Shown in pieces: positions 43,669 through 52,789 of a stretch of DNA of 64,000 bases. A program made the position numbers and the translations under genes. Origin of the DNA: Chitinophagaceae bacterium (lineage in GTDB: Bacteria; Bacteroidota; Bacteroidia; Chitinophagales; Chitinophagaceae); contig JADJVB010000012.1 of the NCBI GenBank assembly GCA_016710745.1, positions 124,001-188,000 on the forward strand. Direction: 5' to 3'. The notes under the pieces were generated by a model, which saw only the letters and a program-made list of their open reading frames with translations, searched no databases and was not told the DNA's origin. Numbering within the stretch: position 1 is the first letter of the stretch; every line of letters starts with the position of its first letter.

Positions 43669-44016
43669 ATGAAATTTTTCATCTCTTTGATACTTACTGT
43701 TTTATTGAGTTTTGCCATATGCCTGTTTCTGCCCTGGTGGAGCATTGCCATAGCCGCGTTTATGGTTGCTGCTTTAATTCCGCAAAAACCGGGAAAAGCA
43801 TTTGCAACAGCCTTTTTTGCATTGCTGCTGCTTTGGGGAGGTTTGAGTTTTTGGATCAGTTACCATAACGACCATATTCTCGCCCATAAAGTTTCTCAAC
43901 TCATATTGAAAATGGATAACCCGATCTTGCTGATAGCGGCTACAGCGCTGGTCGGAGCACTGGTTGCAGGCTTCGCTGCAATGGCCGGCAGTTATCTTCG
44001 TAAAACCAAAAGCTAA
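43669..44016 (+). CDS. Small membrane protein (115 residues), unknown function
   Basis: Four hydrophobic helices with short loops: FFISLILTVLLSFAICLFLP, SIAIAAFMVAALIP, FATAFFALLLLWGGLSFWIS and PILLIAATALVGALVAGFAA, ending in a basic tail (YLRKTKS). No recognised family. It lies between the penicillin acylase and the DUF5686 gene on the same strand with short gaps, so the three may be one transcript. Confidence 0.65.
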   Translation: MKFFISLILTVLLSFAICLFLPWWSIAIAAFMVAALIPQKPGKAFATAFFALLLLWGGLSFWISYHNDHILAHKVSQLILKMDNPILLIAATALVGALVAGFAAMAGSYLRKTKS

Positions 44017-44086
44017 GGAAAACGTTAATTAAATTAGGGTTTTGGTAACAAAATCAGATTTAAATTTGTTGTACTCAAAACAGATT

Positions 44087-46636
44087 ATGTTCAAAGGTTT
44101 CTTTTGCTTTTTTCTTCTAATCTCCGGTTCAGCTTCAGCCCAAAAAATTTATGGTACCGTTTTCACCGATAAGGGCGATCTGTTGCCCTATTCGTCGGTT
44201 ACTATTAAAGGTACCTCCATAGGGGCCAGCGCCAATAATATGGCGAAATTTTCTTTTTCGGTTTCTCCGGGTACGTATACGGTGGTATGCCAGCATATCG
44301 GATATACCAAACAGGAGAAAGTGGTAACGGTAAAAAAAGAAGACGAAGAGCTGACTTTTGTGATTGCAGAGCAATTGCTCGAGATGACCGAAGTAGTGGT
44401 GCAGCGTGGTGAAGACCCCGCCTATGAGATCATCAGGCAAGCCATCAAAAAACGGCCTTATTACGATGAACAGGTAAAGAGTTTTGCATGTGGACTGTAC
44501 ACCAAGGATCTGATGAAGCTGCGTAAACTGCCCAAAAAAATACTGGGCCGTAAAATTGCAGAAGAAGATGTAAAAGATATGGGGCTCGATTCTTCCCGTA
44601 AAGGAATTTTTTACCTGTCTGAGTCGGTTGCCAAAGTGTATATTCAGCAGCCCGATAAATTCAAAATGGAAGTACTGAGCAGCCGGGTAAGCGGCAGCGA
44701 TGGGTTTGGATTTACCTTTCCTACGTTTATCAGCATGTACAAAAACAATGTGTCGGTTTTTCTCGACCGGCTGAATCCCCGTGGTTTTGTTTCACCCATT
44801 GCCGATGCCGCTTTGAGCATGTACCGGTATAAATACCTGGGCAGTTTTTATGAGGATGGTAAAGAGATCAATAGTATTCAGGTAATTCCCAGGCGGAGCT
44901 ATGAACCGGTTTTTACGGGTACCATCAACATAACGGATGGAGACTGGCGGATTCACAGCTTCGATCTGGTACTCACCAAAACGGCGCAACTGGAAATTGT
45001 GGATACCCTGCATATATCGCAGATACACGTACCCGTTGGCGATGAAGTATGGCGGGTGAAAAATCAGCATATTTATTTTAATTTCAAACAGTTCGGTGTT
45101 GACGCTATCGGTAATTTCGTGTCAGTTTATTCCAACTATAAAATTAACCCGGTTTTTGCCAGGGGACGTTTCGATAATGTGATCGTTAAATATGACACGG
45201 CTGCCAATAAAAAATCCGTTGCCTATTGGGATACCATCAGACCGGTTCCGCTGGAAGTGGAGGAAAGAAGGGATTACCTGGTGAAAGACAGTTTATTCCA
45301 GATAAGCAAGGATTCGGCCCTGAGCAGATCCTCAGTTGACTCCATGAATAAAAACAGGCCAAAACTTAAGGCCTATGATGTTTTCTGGAAAGGATTGCAT
45401 CGAACAAAATACAGGGTTGATGGTAACCGGAGCTGGGGTATTGAACCCTTATTACAGGGTCTGGAATATAACCTGGCCGAAGGCCTGGTTATTCAGTTAA
45501 TGCCCTATTACCGAACCTACCTGAAGAAATTAAAGACCAATTTTTCCTTCGAACCAACTGCACGATACGGGCTCAGCAATACCCACCTGAATCTCTGGGC
45601 CGATTTTATTTTTCGTACCCGCGACTTCGAAACAGATAGTAAGATACGAAGGCAACTACTGGTGATATCCGGTGGTAAAAGGGTAAGCCAGTTTAATAAC
45701 GCCAATCCGATAAAACCGCTCAATAATACCATCAATACATTTTTCTTTGGGGATAATTATATGAAGACCTACGAAAATTACTTTGGGTCGGTAAGTTTTA
45801 GCAAACGCTACGAAAATGGATTCAGATTCAGCCTCGGGGCCGAGTTTGAAGACAGGATCCCGCTGGATAATACCACCGATTTTATTGTATTTAAAAGAGA
45901 TTCGGTGAACATCACACCCAATTATCCTGATGAATTATTAAATCAACAGTTTACGCAACACCAGGCTTTCCAGGTGAGCATTGATATCAGCTTTAAACCG
46001 GGTCAAAAATATATTCAATATCCAAACCGCAAGCTGTCGCTGGGATCAAATTACCCAACATTCAGTTTAAATTATACCAAGGGCATTGAACATATTTTTG
46101 GCAGCGACGTGAATTTTGATAAATGGCGTTTCAGCATCAGCGATGATAAAAATTTTAAACTGGCCGGCCTGTTAAAATATAAGATCGGACTGGGTGGATT
46201 TATTAACAACAGTCGGGTGTATGTGCAGGATTATCACCATTTCAACGGCAACCGCACGCTCGGTGCCAGCACGTATGTGAACAGTTACCAGTTGGCCAGG
46301 TATTACGAAAACAGTACCGCCAATAACCTCCATGTATTTGGCCATATCGAACACCATTTTAACGGTTTGCTTACCAATAAGATCCCGCTTTTTAAGCGAT
46401 TAAACTGGAACCTGGTTGCCGGTACCAATGCATTTTATGTTAATCCCAATAACAACTATGTAGAAGTGTTTGCGGGACTCGAAAATGTGCTGAAACTGCT
46501 AAGAATAGATTTTGTTCAGGCTTTTTTTAATGGCCGAAGGGGCTTATCCGCTTTCCGGTTGGGATTAGGCGGTATTTTAGGCGGAAGTACGCGAATCAAC
46601 AGTTCCGGAAACCGCCGCTCATCCATTGTTTTGTAG
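44087..46636 (+). CDS. DUF5686 and carboxypeptidase-regulatory-like outer membrane protein
   Basis: An 849-residue outer-membrane protein. The signal MFKGFFCFFLLISGSASAQ is followed by a carboxypeptidase-regulatory-like beta sandwich (YGTVFTDKGDLLPYSSVTIK to LLEMTEVVVQRGEDPA), then the DUF5686 region beginning AYEIIRQAIKKRPYYDEQV and a long C-terminal barrel-like region ending with LSAFRLGLGG. DUF5686 proteins are common Bacteroidota envelope proteins of unknown role. I use ATG 44087 because it gives a clean signal peptide; the frame opens further upstream. Confidence 0.88.
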   Translation: MFKGFFCFFLLISGSASAQKIYGTVFTDKGDLLPYSSVTIKGTSIGASANNMAKFSFSVSPGTYTVVCQHIGYTKQEKVVTVKKEDEELTFVIAEQLLEMTEVVVQRGEDPAYEIIRQAIKKRPYYDEQVKSFACGLYTKDLMKLRKLPKKILGRKIAEEDVKDMGLDSSRKGIFYLSESVAKVYIQQPDKFKMEVLSSRVSGSDGFGFTFPTFISMYKNNVSVFLDRLNPRGFVSPIADAALSMYRYKYLGSFYEDGKEINSIQVIPRRSYEPVFTGTINITDGDWRIHSFDLVLTKTAQLEIVDTLHISQIHVPVGDEVWRVKNQHIYFNFKQFGVDAIGNFVSVYSNYKINPVFARGRFDNVIVKYDTAANKKSVAYWDTIRPVPLEVEERRDYLVKDSLFQISKDSALSRSSVDSMNKNRPKLKAYDVFWKGLHRTKYRVDGNRSWGIEPLLQGLEYNLAEGLVIQLMPYYRTYLKKLKTNFSFEPTARYGLSNTHLNLWADFIFRTRDFETDSKIRRQLLVISGGKRVSQFNNANPIKPLNNTINTFFFGDNYMKTYENYFGSVSFSKRYENGFRFSLGAEFEDRIPLDNTTDFIVFKRDSVNITPNYPDELLNQQFTQHQAFQVSIDISFKPGQKYIQYPNRKLSLGSNYPTFSLNYTKGIEHIFGSDVNFDKWRFSISDDKNFKLAGLLKYKIGLGGFINNSRVYVQDYHHFNGNRTLGASTYVNSYQLARYYENSTANNLHVFGHIEHHFNGLLTNKIPLFKRLNWNLVAGTNAFYVNPNNNYVEVFAGLENVLKLLRIDFVQAFFNGRRGLSAFRLGLGGILGGSTRINSSGNRRSSIVL

Positions 46637-46659
46637 TTAGCCGGTAATCAATATCTTTG
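46631..46659 (+). promoter_or_regulatory. trhO promoter
   Basis: TTG at 46631-46633, 18 bases, TATCTTTG at 46652-46659. The first bases overlap the 3' end of the DUF5686 gene. The predicted leader is about 100 bases, holds two short possible hairpins (CATGG...CCATG and TCCCGT...ACGGGA) and shows no gene. Confidence 0.6.
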
Positions 46660-46768
46660 TGGCTCATTTTGGTTTGCCTGCAAGCATCCAATCTTTTTCA
46701 TGGTCTTACGCCTTCGTCTGCCCATGACATAGATTTCCCGTCACCAACGGGATCAAATAAAAACAACT

Positions 46769-47815
46769 ATGGCTGTATTACACAATCGCATTTCCCAGGC
46801 GGAACTAAAAAAATTGCTGTACGCTGAAACCGAACACCGTACCACAATATCCTTTTATCAATATTTTCCGGTCGATGATCCAAAACTGTTCAGGGATGAA
46901 ATGTATGCCGCATTGAATGCCTTGCAGGTTTTCGGACGAATTTATGTTGCTGCTGAAGGTATCAATGCACAGATCAGTGTTCCGGACAGTAACGTTGATG
47001 AATTGTCTAAATACCTGAATTCTATTTCCGCCCTGGAAGGCGTGAGATTGAACTATGCGGTTGATAATGACGGAAAAAGTTTTTGGGTTTTGAAAATCAA
47101 AGTGCGTGAAAAAATTGTTGCCGATGGCATCACCGATCCCGGATTCAGTATGCAAAACAAAGGCAGTTATGTAAATGCCGCCAGGATGAACGAATTGCTG
47201 GAAGATGAAAACACGATCGTAATAGATATGCGTAACCATTACGAATACGAAGTGGGCCATTTTGTAAAAGCCATCGAGATACCGAGTGATACTTTTCGTG
47301 AGCAGCTACCCATGGCCGTTGAGATGATGAAAGATAAAAAAGACAAGAACATCATTATGTATTGTACCGGCGGCATCCGTTGCGAAAAAGCCAGCGCTTA
47401 TATGCTGCACCATGGTTTTAATCAGGTGTATCATCTCGAAGGCGGAGTGATCAATTATGCCCGCCAGGCAAAGGCAGCCGGACTGGAGACTAAATTCATT
47501 GGTAAGAACTTTGTGTTCGACGACAGGCTGGGGGAGCGGATAACCGACGATATTATTGCAAGATGTCACCAATGTGGCAAACCGGCCGATACCCACACCA
47601 ATTGCAAAAATGACGGTTGTCATTTATTATTTATTCAGTGCGAAGGCTGTGCCAAACAGTACAACGGTTGCTGTACTGCCGAATGTCAAACCATTTATAA
47701 TTTACCGCTGGAGGAACAGCAGGAATTACGTAAGGGTATCAGCAAAGGCATGATGGTATTTAATAAAAGTAAAAAAAGACTGCGACCCAGGTTAGACGAA
47801 ATAAATGGGATTTAA
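46769..47815 (+). CDS. trhO: tRNA uridine(34) hydroxylase (rhodanese-type, TrhO)
   Basis: A 348-residue protein. An N-terminal ferredoxin-like domain (FYQYFPVDDPKLFRDEMYAA, YVAAEGINAQISVP) is followed by a rhodanese domain with IDMRNHYEYEVGHF and the active-site loop MYCTGGIRCEKASAYM, then a Cys-rich C terminus (CHQCGKPADTHTNC, CEGCAKQYNGCC). This is the YceA/TrhO layout; the enzyme makes 5-hydroxyuridine at tRNA position 34 from prephenate-derived chemistry or oxygen. It is convergent with, and overlaps by 4 bases, the lactonase gene. Confidence 0.93.
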   Translation: MAVLHNRISQAELKKLLYAETEHRTTISFYQYFPVDDPKLFRDEMYAALNALQVFGRIYVAAEGINAQISVPDSNVDELSKYLNSISALEGVRLNYAVDNDGKSFWVLKIKVREKIVADGITDPGFSMQNKGSYVNAARMNELLEDENTIVIDMRNHYEYEVGHFVKAIEIPSDTFREQLPMAVEMMKDKKDKNIIMYCTGGIRCEKASAYMLHHGFNQVYHLEGGVINYARQAKAAGLETKFIGKNFVFDDRLGERITDDIIARCHQCGKPADTHTNCKNDGCHLLFIQCEGCAKQYNGCCTAECQTIYNLPLEEQQELRKGISKGMMVFNKSKKRLRPRLDEINGI

Positions 47816-48936
47816 TGTATCCATTTAATACAAACCGGGTTTGGTACCCGGATCCTTTTTCCGGAATCCGATAGTGACCCGGTTTGCCTGTCAATTTTAA
47901 AAATTACGATTTCATCGCTGTTTTGGTTGGCTACCAATAAAAAATTACCGGAAGGGTCGAAGTTAAAATTTCGGGGATTGATGCCCAGTGTTGATTGATT
48001 GTTCAGCAAACTAAGCCTTCCTGTTTTTGGATGCACAGAAAAAATGCTGATATTATTCGCATCTCCGCGATTACTGCAATACAGGAATTTGCCGTCGGCC
48101 GAAAGATGAATATCCGCACTCCCGGCAACACCCTTGAAATCGGCCGGAAAACAACTGATGCGCTGCCTGAATTTTAGTTTCTTATTTTTTGTTTTGTAAA
48201 CGACAACGGTGCCCGTGAGCTCTTCCAGCAGATAGGCAAAAGTATGGCCTTTCGAAAAATCCATATGCCTGGGTCCCGAACCCGGAACCGAATTAGCTGA
48301 AGGCGGCTTACCGGGTGTTAATTTTTTTGTGATTGGGTCTATATCGTACAGTAATATTTTATCGGTACCCAGGTCGGTCGCAAATAATTGACGGAGCGAA
48401 CTTGAAAAATGGGTGTAGTGAACATGGGGCGATGCCTGCCTGGACTGATTCACACTGGAGCCGGTTTGTTGAATAAGCTGAAAGGGCTCTTCCAGTGTGC
48501 CATCTTCGTTAATCGTGAAAACAGCAATGCTGCCACTGGTGTAATTGGCAACGGCAATATGTTTACCGGATTTATCAAGGTCGATATAACAGGGATGTTT
48601 GCCTCCCGATGGCATTGTATTCAGCGTGGTTAAACTACCGGTAATGCTGTCAAATGCATAGGCCGTAACTGATCCGCCGGGTGGGCGTAAACTGCTGTCG
48701 GCGTTTTCGTTCACCGCATAAACAAATCTTTTATTTGGTGATACCGCCAGGTAAGAGGGGTTGGAACTCTTTACCAAACCAACAAATTCATGATCACCGG
48801 TGCCGGAGTTAAATTTGTAAACGTAGATCCCTTCACTTTTTCCCGACGTGTAAGTTCCCGTTAACAGATAGTGCACCTGCTGGGCAAAAAGATAAACCGG
48901 AGAAATTAAAAAAAAGAGGACCAGCGTTTTTTTCAA
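47812..48936 (-). CDS. Secreted lactonase-family seven-bladed beta-propeller (6-phosphogluconolactonase-like)
   Basis: A 374-residue protein with a signal peptide (MKKTLVLFFLISPVYLFAQ) and repeated propeller blades: LLTGTYTSGKSEGIYVYKFN, PSYLAVSPNKRFVYAVNE, HPCYIDLDKSGKHIAVANYT, SGPRHMDFSKGHTFAYLLEE, IHLSADGKFLYCSNRGDANN, PRNFNFDPSGNFLLVANQNS. This is the Pgl (YbhE-type) lactonase fold. The signal peptide argues for a periplasmic lactone substrate rather than the cytosolic pentose pathway. Its ATG overlaps the purC stop by four bases, so it is translationally coupled behind purC, an unexpected pairing. Confidence 0.88.
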   Translation of the reverse strand: MKKTLVLFFLISPVYLFAQQVHYLLTGTYTSGKSEGIYVYKFNSGTGDHEFVGLVKSSNPSYLAVSPNKRFVYAVNENADSSLRPPGGSVTAYAFDSITGSLTTLNTMPSGGKHPCYIDLDKSGKHIAVANYTSGSIAVFTINEDGTLEEPFQLIQQTGSSVNQSRQASPHVHYTHFSSSLRQLFATDLGTDKILLYDIDPITKKLTPGKPPSANSVPGSGPRHMDFSKGHTFAYLLEELTGTVVVYKTKNKKLKFRQRISCFPADFKGVAGSADIHLSADGKFLYCSNRGDANNISIFSVHPKTGRLSLLNNQSTLGINPRNFNFDPSGNFLLVANQNSDEIVIFKIDRQTGSLSDSGKRIRVPNPVCIKWIH

Positions 48937-49871
48937 AATTTTTGGGTTATTAGTTTATTCAATTCACCGGTTACCATTTTCTCTGTTTCTTCCTCACTTA
49001 ATTGAACCGGTTCAAATTTTTGCCCAATGATCTTTTCGTATAGTTCTATATACCTGTTCGAAATGGTTTGTATCCATGCATCACTCATCTGCGGCACGGT
49101 TTGTCCTTCCTTCCCCATAAAATTATTTTCAATCAGCCATTCCCGCACAAATTCTTTACTCAGTTGTTTCTGGCGTTCACCCCTTGCCTGCCGTTCGGCA
49201 AAACCATCGGCATAAAAATACCGCGATGAATCGGGCGTATGTATTTCATCCATCAAATAGATCTCATCGCCGATCTTACCAAATTCGTACTTGGTATCTA
49301 CCAGGATCAAACCTTGTTTGGCCGCAATGGCTTTACCTCTTTCAAATAGTTGCAGGGCGTATTGGCTTAATACGGTCCACTCGGCTTCGGTGGCCAGCTT
49401 TCTTTCAATGATTTCGGCAGGGGAGATGTCTTCATCATGTCCCTCGTCGGCCTTGGTGCTGGGAGTTATAATGGGTTCGGGGAAATAATCGTTTTCGGTC
49501 ATGCCCTCAGGCATTGTGGCGCCGCATAATATCCTGCTGCCCGTTGTATAAGTTCGCCAGGCATGACCGGTTAAGTTTCCCCGCACCACCATTTCAATTT
49601 TAAATGGCATACATATTTTTCCAATACTTACGTTAGGCGCCGGTACCGAAATCAGCCAGTTTTGGCATATATCCCTGGTCTTCTCCAACATGTATGCAGC
49701 CACCTGGTTCAGTACCTGTCCTTTAAAAGGAATTGGCCTTGGTAAAATAACATCAAAAGCCGAAATACGGTCGCTGGCAAACATTACGAGATATTTATTG
49801 GAAATTGAATAAACATCTCTTACTTTGCCTTTGTAAAAGCCTGTTTGTTGCCTGAATTTTAAGGGTTCCAT
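48933..49871 (-). CDS. purC: Phosphoribosylaminoimidazole-succinocarboxamide synthase
   Basis: A 312-residue SAICAR synthetase for step 8 of purine synthesis (CAIR + Asp + ATP). Motifs: YKGKVRDVYSISNKYLVMFA at the N terminus (glycine-rich ATP site), SDRISAFDVILPRPIPFKG, EMVVRGNLTGHAWRTY, and LVDTKYEFGKIGDEIYLMDE with HTPDSSRYF. The length is that of the longer eukaryote-like/Bacteroidota form. It is cytosolic and first in a two-gene leftward unit with the lactonase gene. Confidence 0.96.
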   Translation of the reverse strand: MEPLKFRQQTGFYKGKVRDVYSISNKYLVMFASDRISAFDVILPRPIPFKGQVLNQVAAYMLEKTRDICQNWLISVPAPNVSIGKICMPFKIEMVVRGNLTGHAWRTYTTGSRILCGATMPEGMTENDYFPEPIITPSTKADEGHDEDISPAEIIERKLATEAEWTVLSQYALQLFERGKAIAAKQGLILVDTKYEFGKIGDEIYLMDEIHTPDSSRYFYADGFAERQARGERQKQLSKEFVREWLIENNFMGKEGQTVPQMSDAWIQTISNRYIELYEKIIGQKFEPVQLSEEETEKMVTGELNKLITQKF

Positions 49872-50007
49872 TTTGTAAAATTACCATCAACAGGACTAAA
49901 ACAGATCACTAACTGGAAACAAGTTGTTAACAGCACTGGAAAATAAATTTTTCAGGTAGATAATAACGTGCTTAATTTGCTTTATATTTAAAACCAAAAA
50001 ACGAGAT

Positions 50008-52752
50008 ATGAGAAAAGTTACTGGCTATTTGGTTACATTTTTATTGGCTAATGTCATCTGCATTGGCGCATGGGCACAAAATGTAACGGTAAACGGCAAT
50101 GTTAGAAACAGCGTGTCAAAGGATGGTTCTGGTGCTGTTTCGGTTATAGTAAAAGGAGAAGACATCGGTACTTTTACAGACGATAAAGGAAATTTCAAGG
50201 TTACTGTTAAAAAATTACCGGTTACCCTGTTGATCTCTTCTATTGGATATGAATTACAGGAAATTACCGTTAACAATGCTGCCAAACCTGTTCAGGTTGA
50301 ATTTATACCAACTAATATCCTGGGACAGGAAGTAGTAGTAGCCGCAAACCGGGTTCCACAAAGGATCCTGGAGTCGCCCGTATCTATCGAAAGGGTTAGT
50401 GCAGCAACCATCCGTAATGCGCCGGTAAGCAACTACTACGATGTGGTGACCACGCTGAAGGGGGTTGACGTTACTACCTCTTCGTTAACTTTTAAAACAC
50501 CTACTACCCGTGGATTCAACTCCAGTGGTAATACCCGTTTCAACCAGTTGGTTGATGGTATGGACAATCAGGCCCCGGGTTTGAACTTTTCGGTAGCATC
50601 CATTATCGGTTTAAGTGAACTTGATGTGGACAATATGGAACTTTTGTCGGGTGCATCATCTGCGCTATATGGCGCCGGCGGTATGAATGGTACTTTACTG
50701 ATCAACAGTAAAAATCCGTTTAAATATCAGGGAATTTCTTTCCTGGTAAAAGAGGGCATTATGCATGTTGGCAGTAACAGTCAGCGGGAGGCATCCCTTT
50801 ATAGCAACTGGAACCTGAGATGGGGTAAAAAAGTATCCGAAAAATTTGCCTTTAAGATCAACGCTGAAGTAATTCAGGCCAAAGACTGGCAGGGTAGAGA
50901 CTATCGTAATTACCAGCGTGCTGCAACAGGCGGTAATGTTAAGGCCGGAGACCGGGCTTCTGATCCAAATTTTGATGGTATCAATATATATGGTGATGAA
51001 ACAACGGCCGAAATCAGAAGTGCCGTGTTGAATGCAATCGGTGCATCTGCTGCGCCTTTTCTTAAAAACTTTATTGATACGTTAAATGGTGGTGCGCCAA
51101 TTAATGTATCGCGTACCGGATACACCGAAAAAGAGGTAACCAACCCAAACACGGTAAACTTTAAACTGGGAGGTTCTTTACATTATAAAGTAACGCCGCA
51201 TACAGAGGCTGTTTTTGCAGTTTATTGGGGTACGGGTAATACCGTATACACCGGTAGTGAGCGGTATTCGCTGAAAGACTTTAAAATGGGCCAGTACAAG
51301 CTGGAACTAAATAACAGATACTGGTCTTTCAGAGCGTATACTACGCAGGAAAATGCGGGGGAATCTTACAACACCACTGTTGCCACGCGCTTATTCAACG
51401 AAAGCTGGAAACCTAGTGGTGGTGCTACCGGCTGGTTCTCACAATATTCACAAACGTATTTAGGAGCCAGGTTAGCCGGAATGACCGATGCTGATGCGCA
51501 TACAGCCGCCCGTGCCCAAAGTGATATTGGCCGCCCCTTGGCTACCAGCGATCAGTTTAAAAAATCGTACGATTCTATTCGGTTGAAGCCACTGAAAACA
51601 GGTGGTGCATTATTACTCGATAAGTCTGATCTATACCAGATGGAAGGTACGTTCAACATGAGCCACCTTACCGGAAAATGGGTTGATCTGTTGCTGGGAG
51701 GTAGTTACAAACAATATATACTGAATTCTGAAGGTACTTTGTTTGCCGATTCAACGGGGAACCTGAAAATTTCGGAATATGGCGCTTATTTACAGGCCAG
51801 CCGTAAAATTTTGAACCTGGTGCACCTGACCGTTTCGGGCCGCTATGATAAAAATGAAAACTTTAAGGGAAGGGTAACACCAAGGGCTACCATGTTATTC
51901 AGGGTAAAGGAGAATAATAATATCCGGGTTTCTTATCAAACAGCCTATCGTTTCCCATCTAACCAGCAACAATTTATCAACCTGGGTATAGGAAGTAATG
52001 TATTCCTGATTGGCGGTAACCCCGGTTTCAGAACCTATTATGATTTTGCCAATAAACCAACCTACGATTTTGATGCGTTAAGGGCTGGTAACGTTCAGTT
52101 ATTTACGCCTGAAGATTTAAAGCCTGAATCGTTATCTTCTTTCGAAGCCGGATACAAGGGATTAATGTTACAGGGTAAATTGTTGGTGGATGTGTATGGA
52201 TATTTTGGTACTTACCAGGATTTCCTGGGTAGAAAAGTTACCGTTCAGCAAAGCGGAGCGGCTATTGCCTTGAGCGATACCTTAAATGGCAGAAGATTGT
52301 CAATCCCTGTTAATTCAACCGATAAAGTTAAAACCTATGGCTTTGGATTGAGTTTGGATTACAGGTTACCGTTGAATTTTACGATCGGCGCAAACGTATC
52401 TTCGGATATACTTAAAGATGTACCGGCTAGTTTTGTGGCTTATTTCAATGCGCCAAAATATAAGGCAAATGCCAATATCGGTAATTCAGGGTTTGGACCA
52501 GGAAAACGCCTGGGCTTTAATGTGGCCTACCGCTACCAGGGTGAATTCCTGTACCAGGGCGATTTTGCAACCGATAACCTGCCGGCAGTACATACATTGG
52601 ATGCACAGGTTAGTTTTAAATTACCAAAAGCAAATAAATCAGTACTCAAATTAGGGGCTACCAATTTGTTGAATCAGTATTATTACAATGCCATTGGAAA
52701 CTCACAGATCGGTGGTTTATATTATCTAAGTTTTGGCTACAACATTTATTAA
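50008..52752 (+). CDS. TonB-dependent receptor (SusC-like)
   Basis: A 914-residue outer-membrane receptor. The signal MRKVTGYLVTFLLANVICIG ends near AWAQN. A carboxypeptidase-regulatory-like domain (VNGNVRNSVSKDGSGAVSVI to LLISSIGYELQEI), a plug (ESPVSIERVSAATIRNAPVS, ELDVDNMELLSGASSALYGA) and a barrel ending YYLSFGYNIY follow. I see no obvious TonB box before the plug, as often in this group. It is followed after 38 bases by a fasciclin-domain lipoprotein rather than a SusD-like protein, so that lipoprotein may be its surface partner. The ligand is unknown. Confidence 0.92.
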   Translation: MRKVTGYLVTFLLANVICIGAWAQNVTVNGNVRNSVSKDGSGAVSVIVKGEDIGTFTDDKGNFKVTVKKLPVTLLISSIGYELQEITVNNAAKPVQVEFIPTNILGQEVVVAANRVPQRILESPVSIERVSAATIRNAPVSNYYDVVTTLKGVDVTTSSLTFKTPTTRGFNSSGNTRFNQLVDGMDNQAPGLNFSVASIIGLSELDVDNMELLSGASSALYGAGGMNGTLLINSKNPFKYQGISFLVKEGIMHVGSNSQREASLYSNWNLRWGKKVSEKFAFKINAEVIQAKDWQGRDYRNYQRAATGGNVKAGDRASDPNFDGINIYGDETTAEIRSAVLNAIGASAAPFLKNFIDTLNGGAPINVSRTGYTEKEVTNPNTVNFKLGGSLHYKVTPHTEAVFAVYWGTGNTVYTGSERYSLKDFKMGQYKLELNNRYWSFRAYTTQENAGESYNTTVATRLFNESWKPSGGATGWFSQYSQTYLGARLAGMTDADAHTAARAQSDIGRPLATSDQFKKSYDSIRLKPLKTGGALLLDKSDLYQMEGTFNMSHLTGKWVDLLLGGSYKQYILNSEGTLFADSTGNLKISEYGAYLQASRKILNLVHLTVSGRYDKNENFKGRVTPRATMLFRVKENNNIRVSYQTAYRFPSNQQQFINLGIGSNVFLIGGNPGFRTYYDFANKPTYDFDALRAGNVQLFTPEDLKPESLSSFEAGYKGLMLQGKLLVDVYGYFGTYQDFLGRKVTVQQSGAAIALSDTLNGRRLSIPVNSTDKVKTYGFGLSLDYRLPLNFTIGANVSSDILKDVPASFVAYFNAPKYKANANIGNSGFGPGKRLGFNVAYRYQGEFLYQGDFATDNLPAVHTLDAQVSFKLPKANKSVLKLGATNLLNQYYYNAIGNSQIGGLYYLSFGYNIY

Positions 52753-52789
52753 TCAACTTTGAATTACTGATCTAGAAAATAAAAATAAA

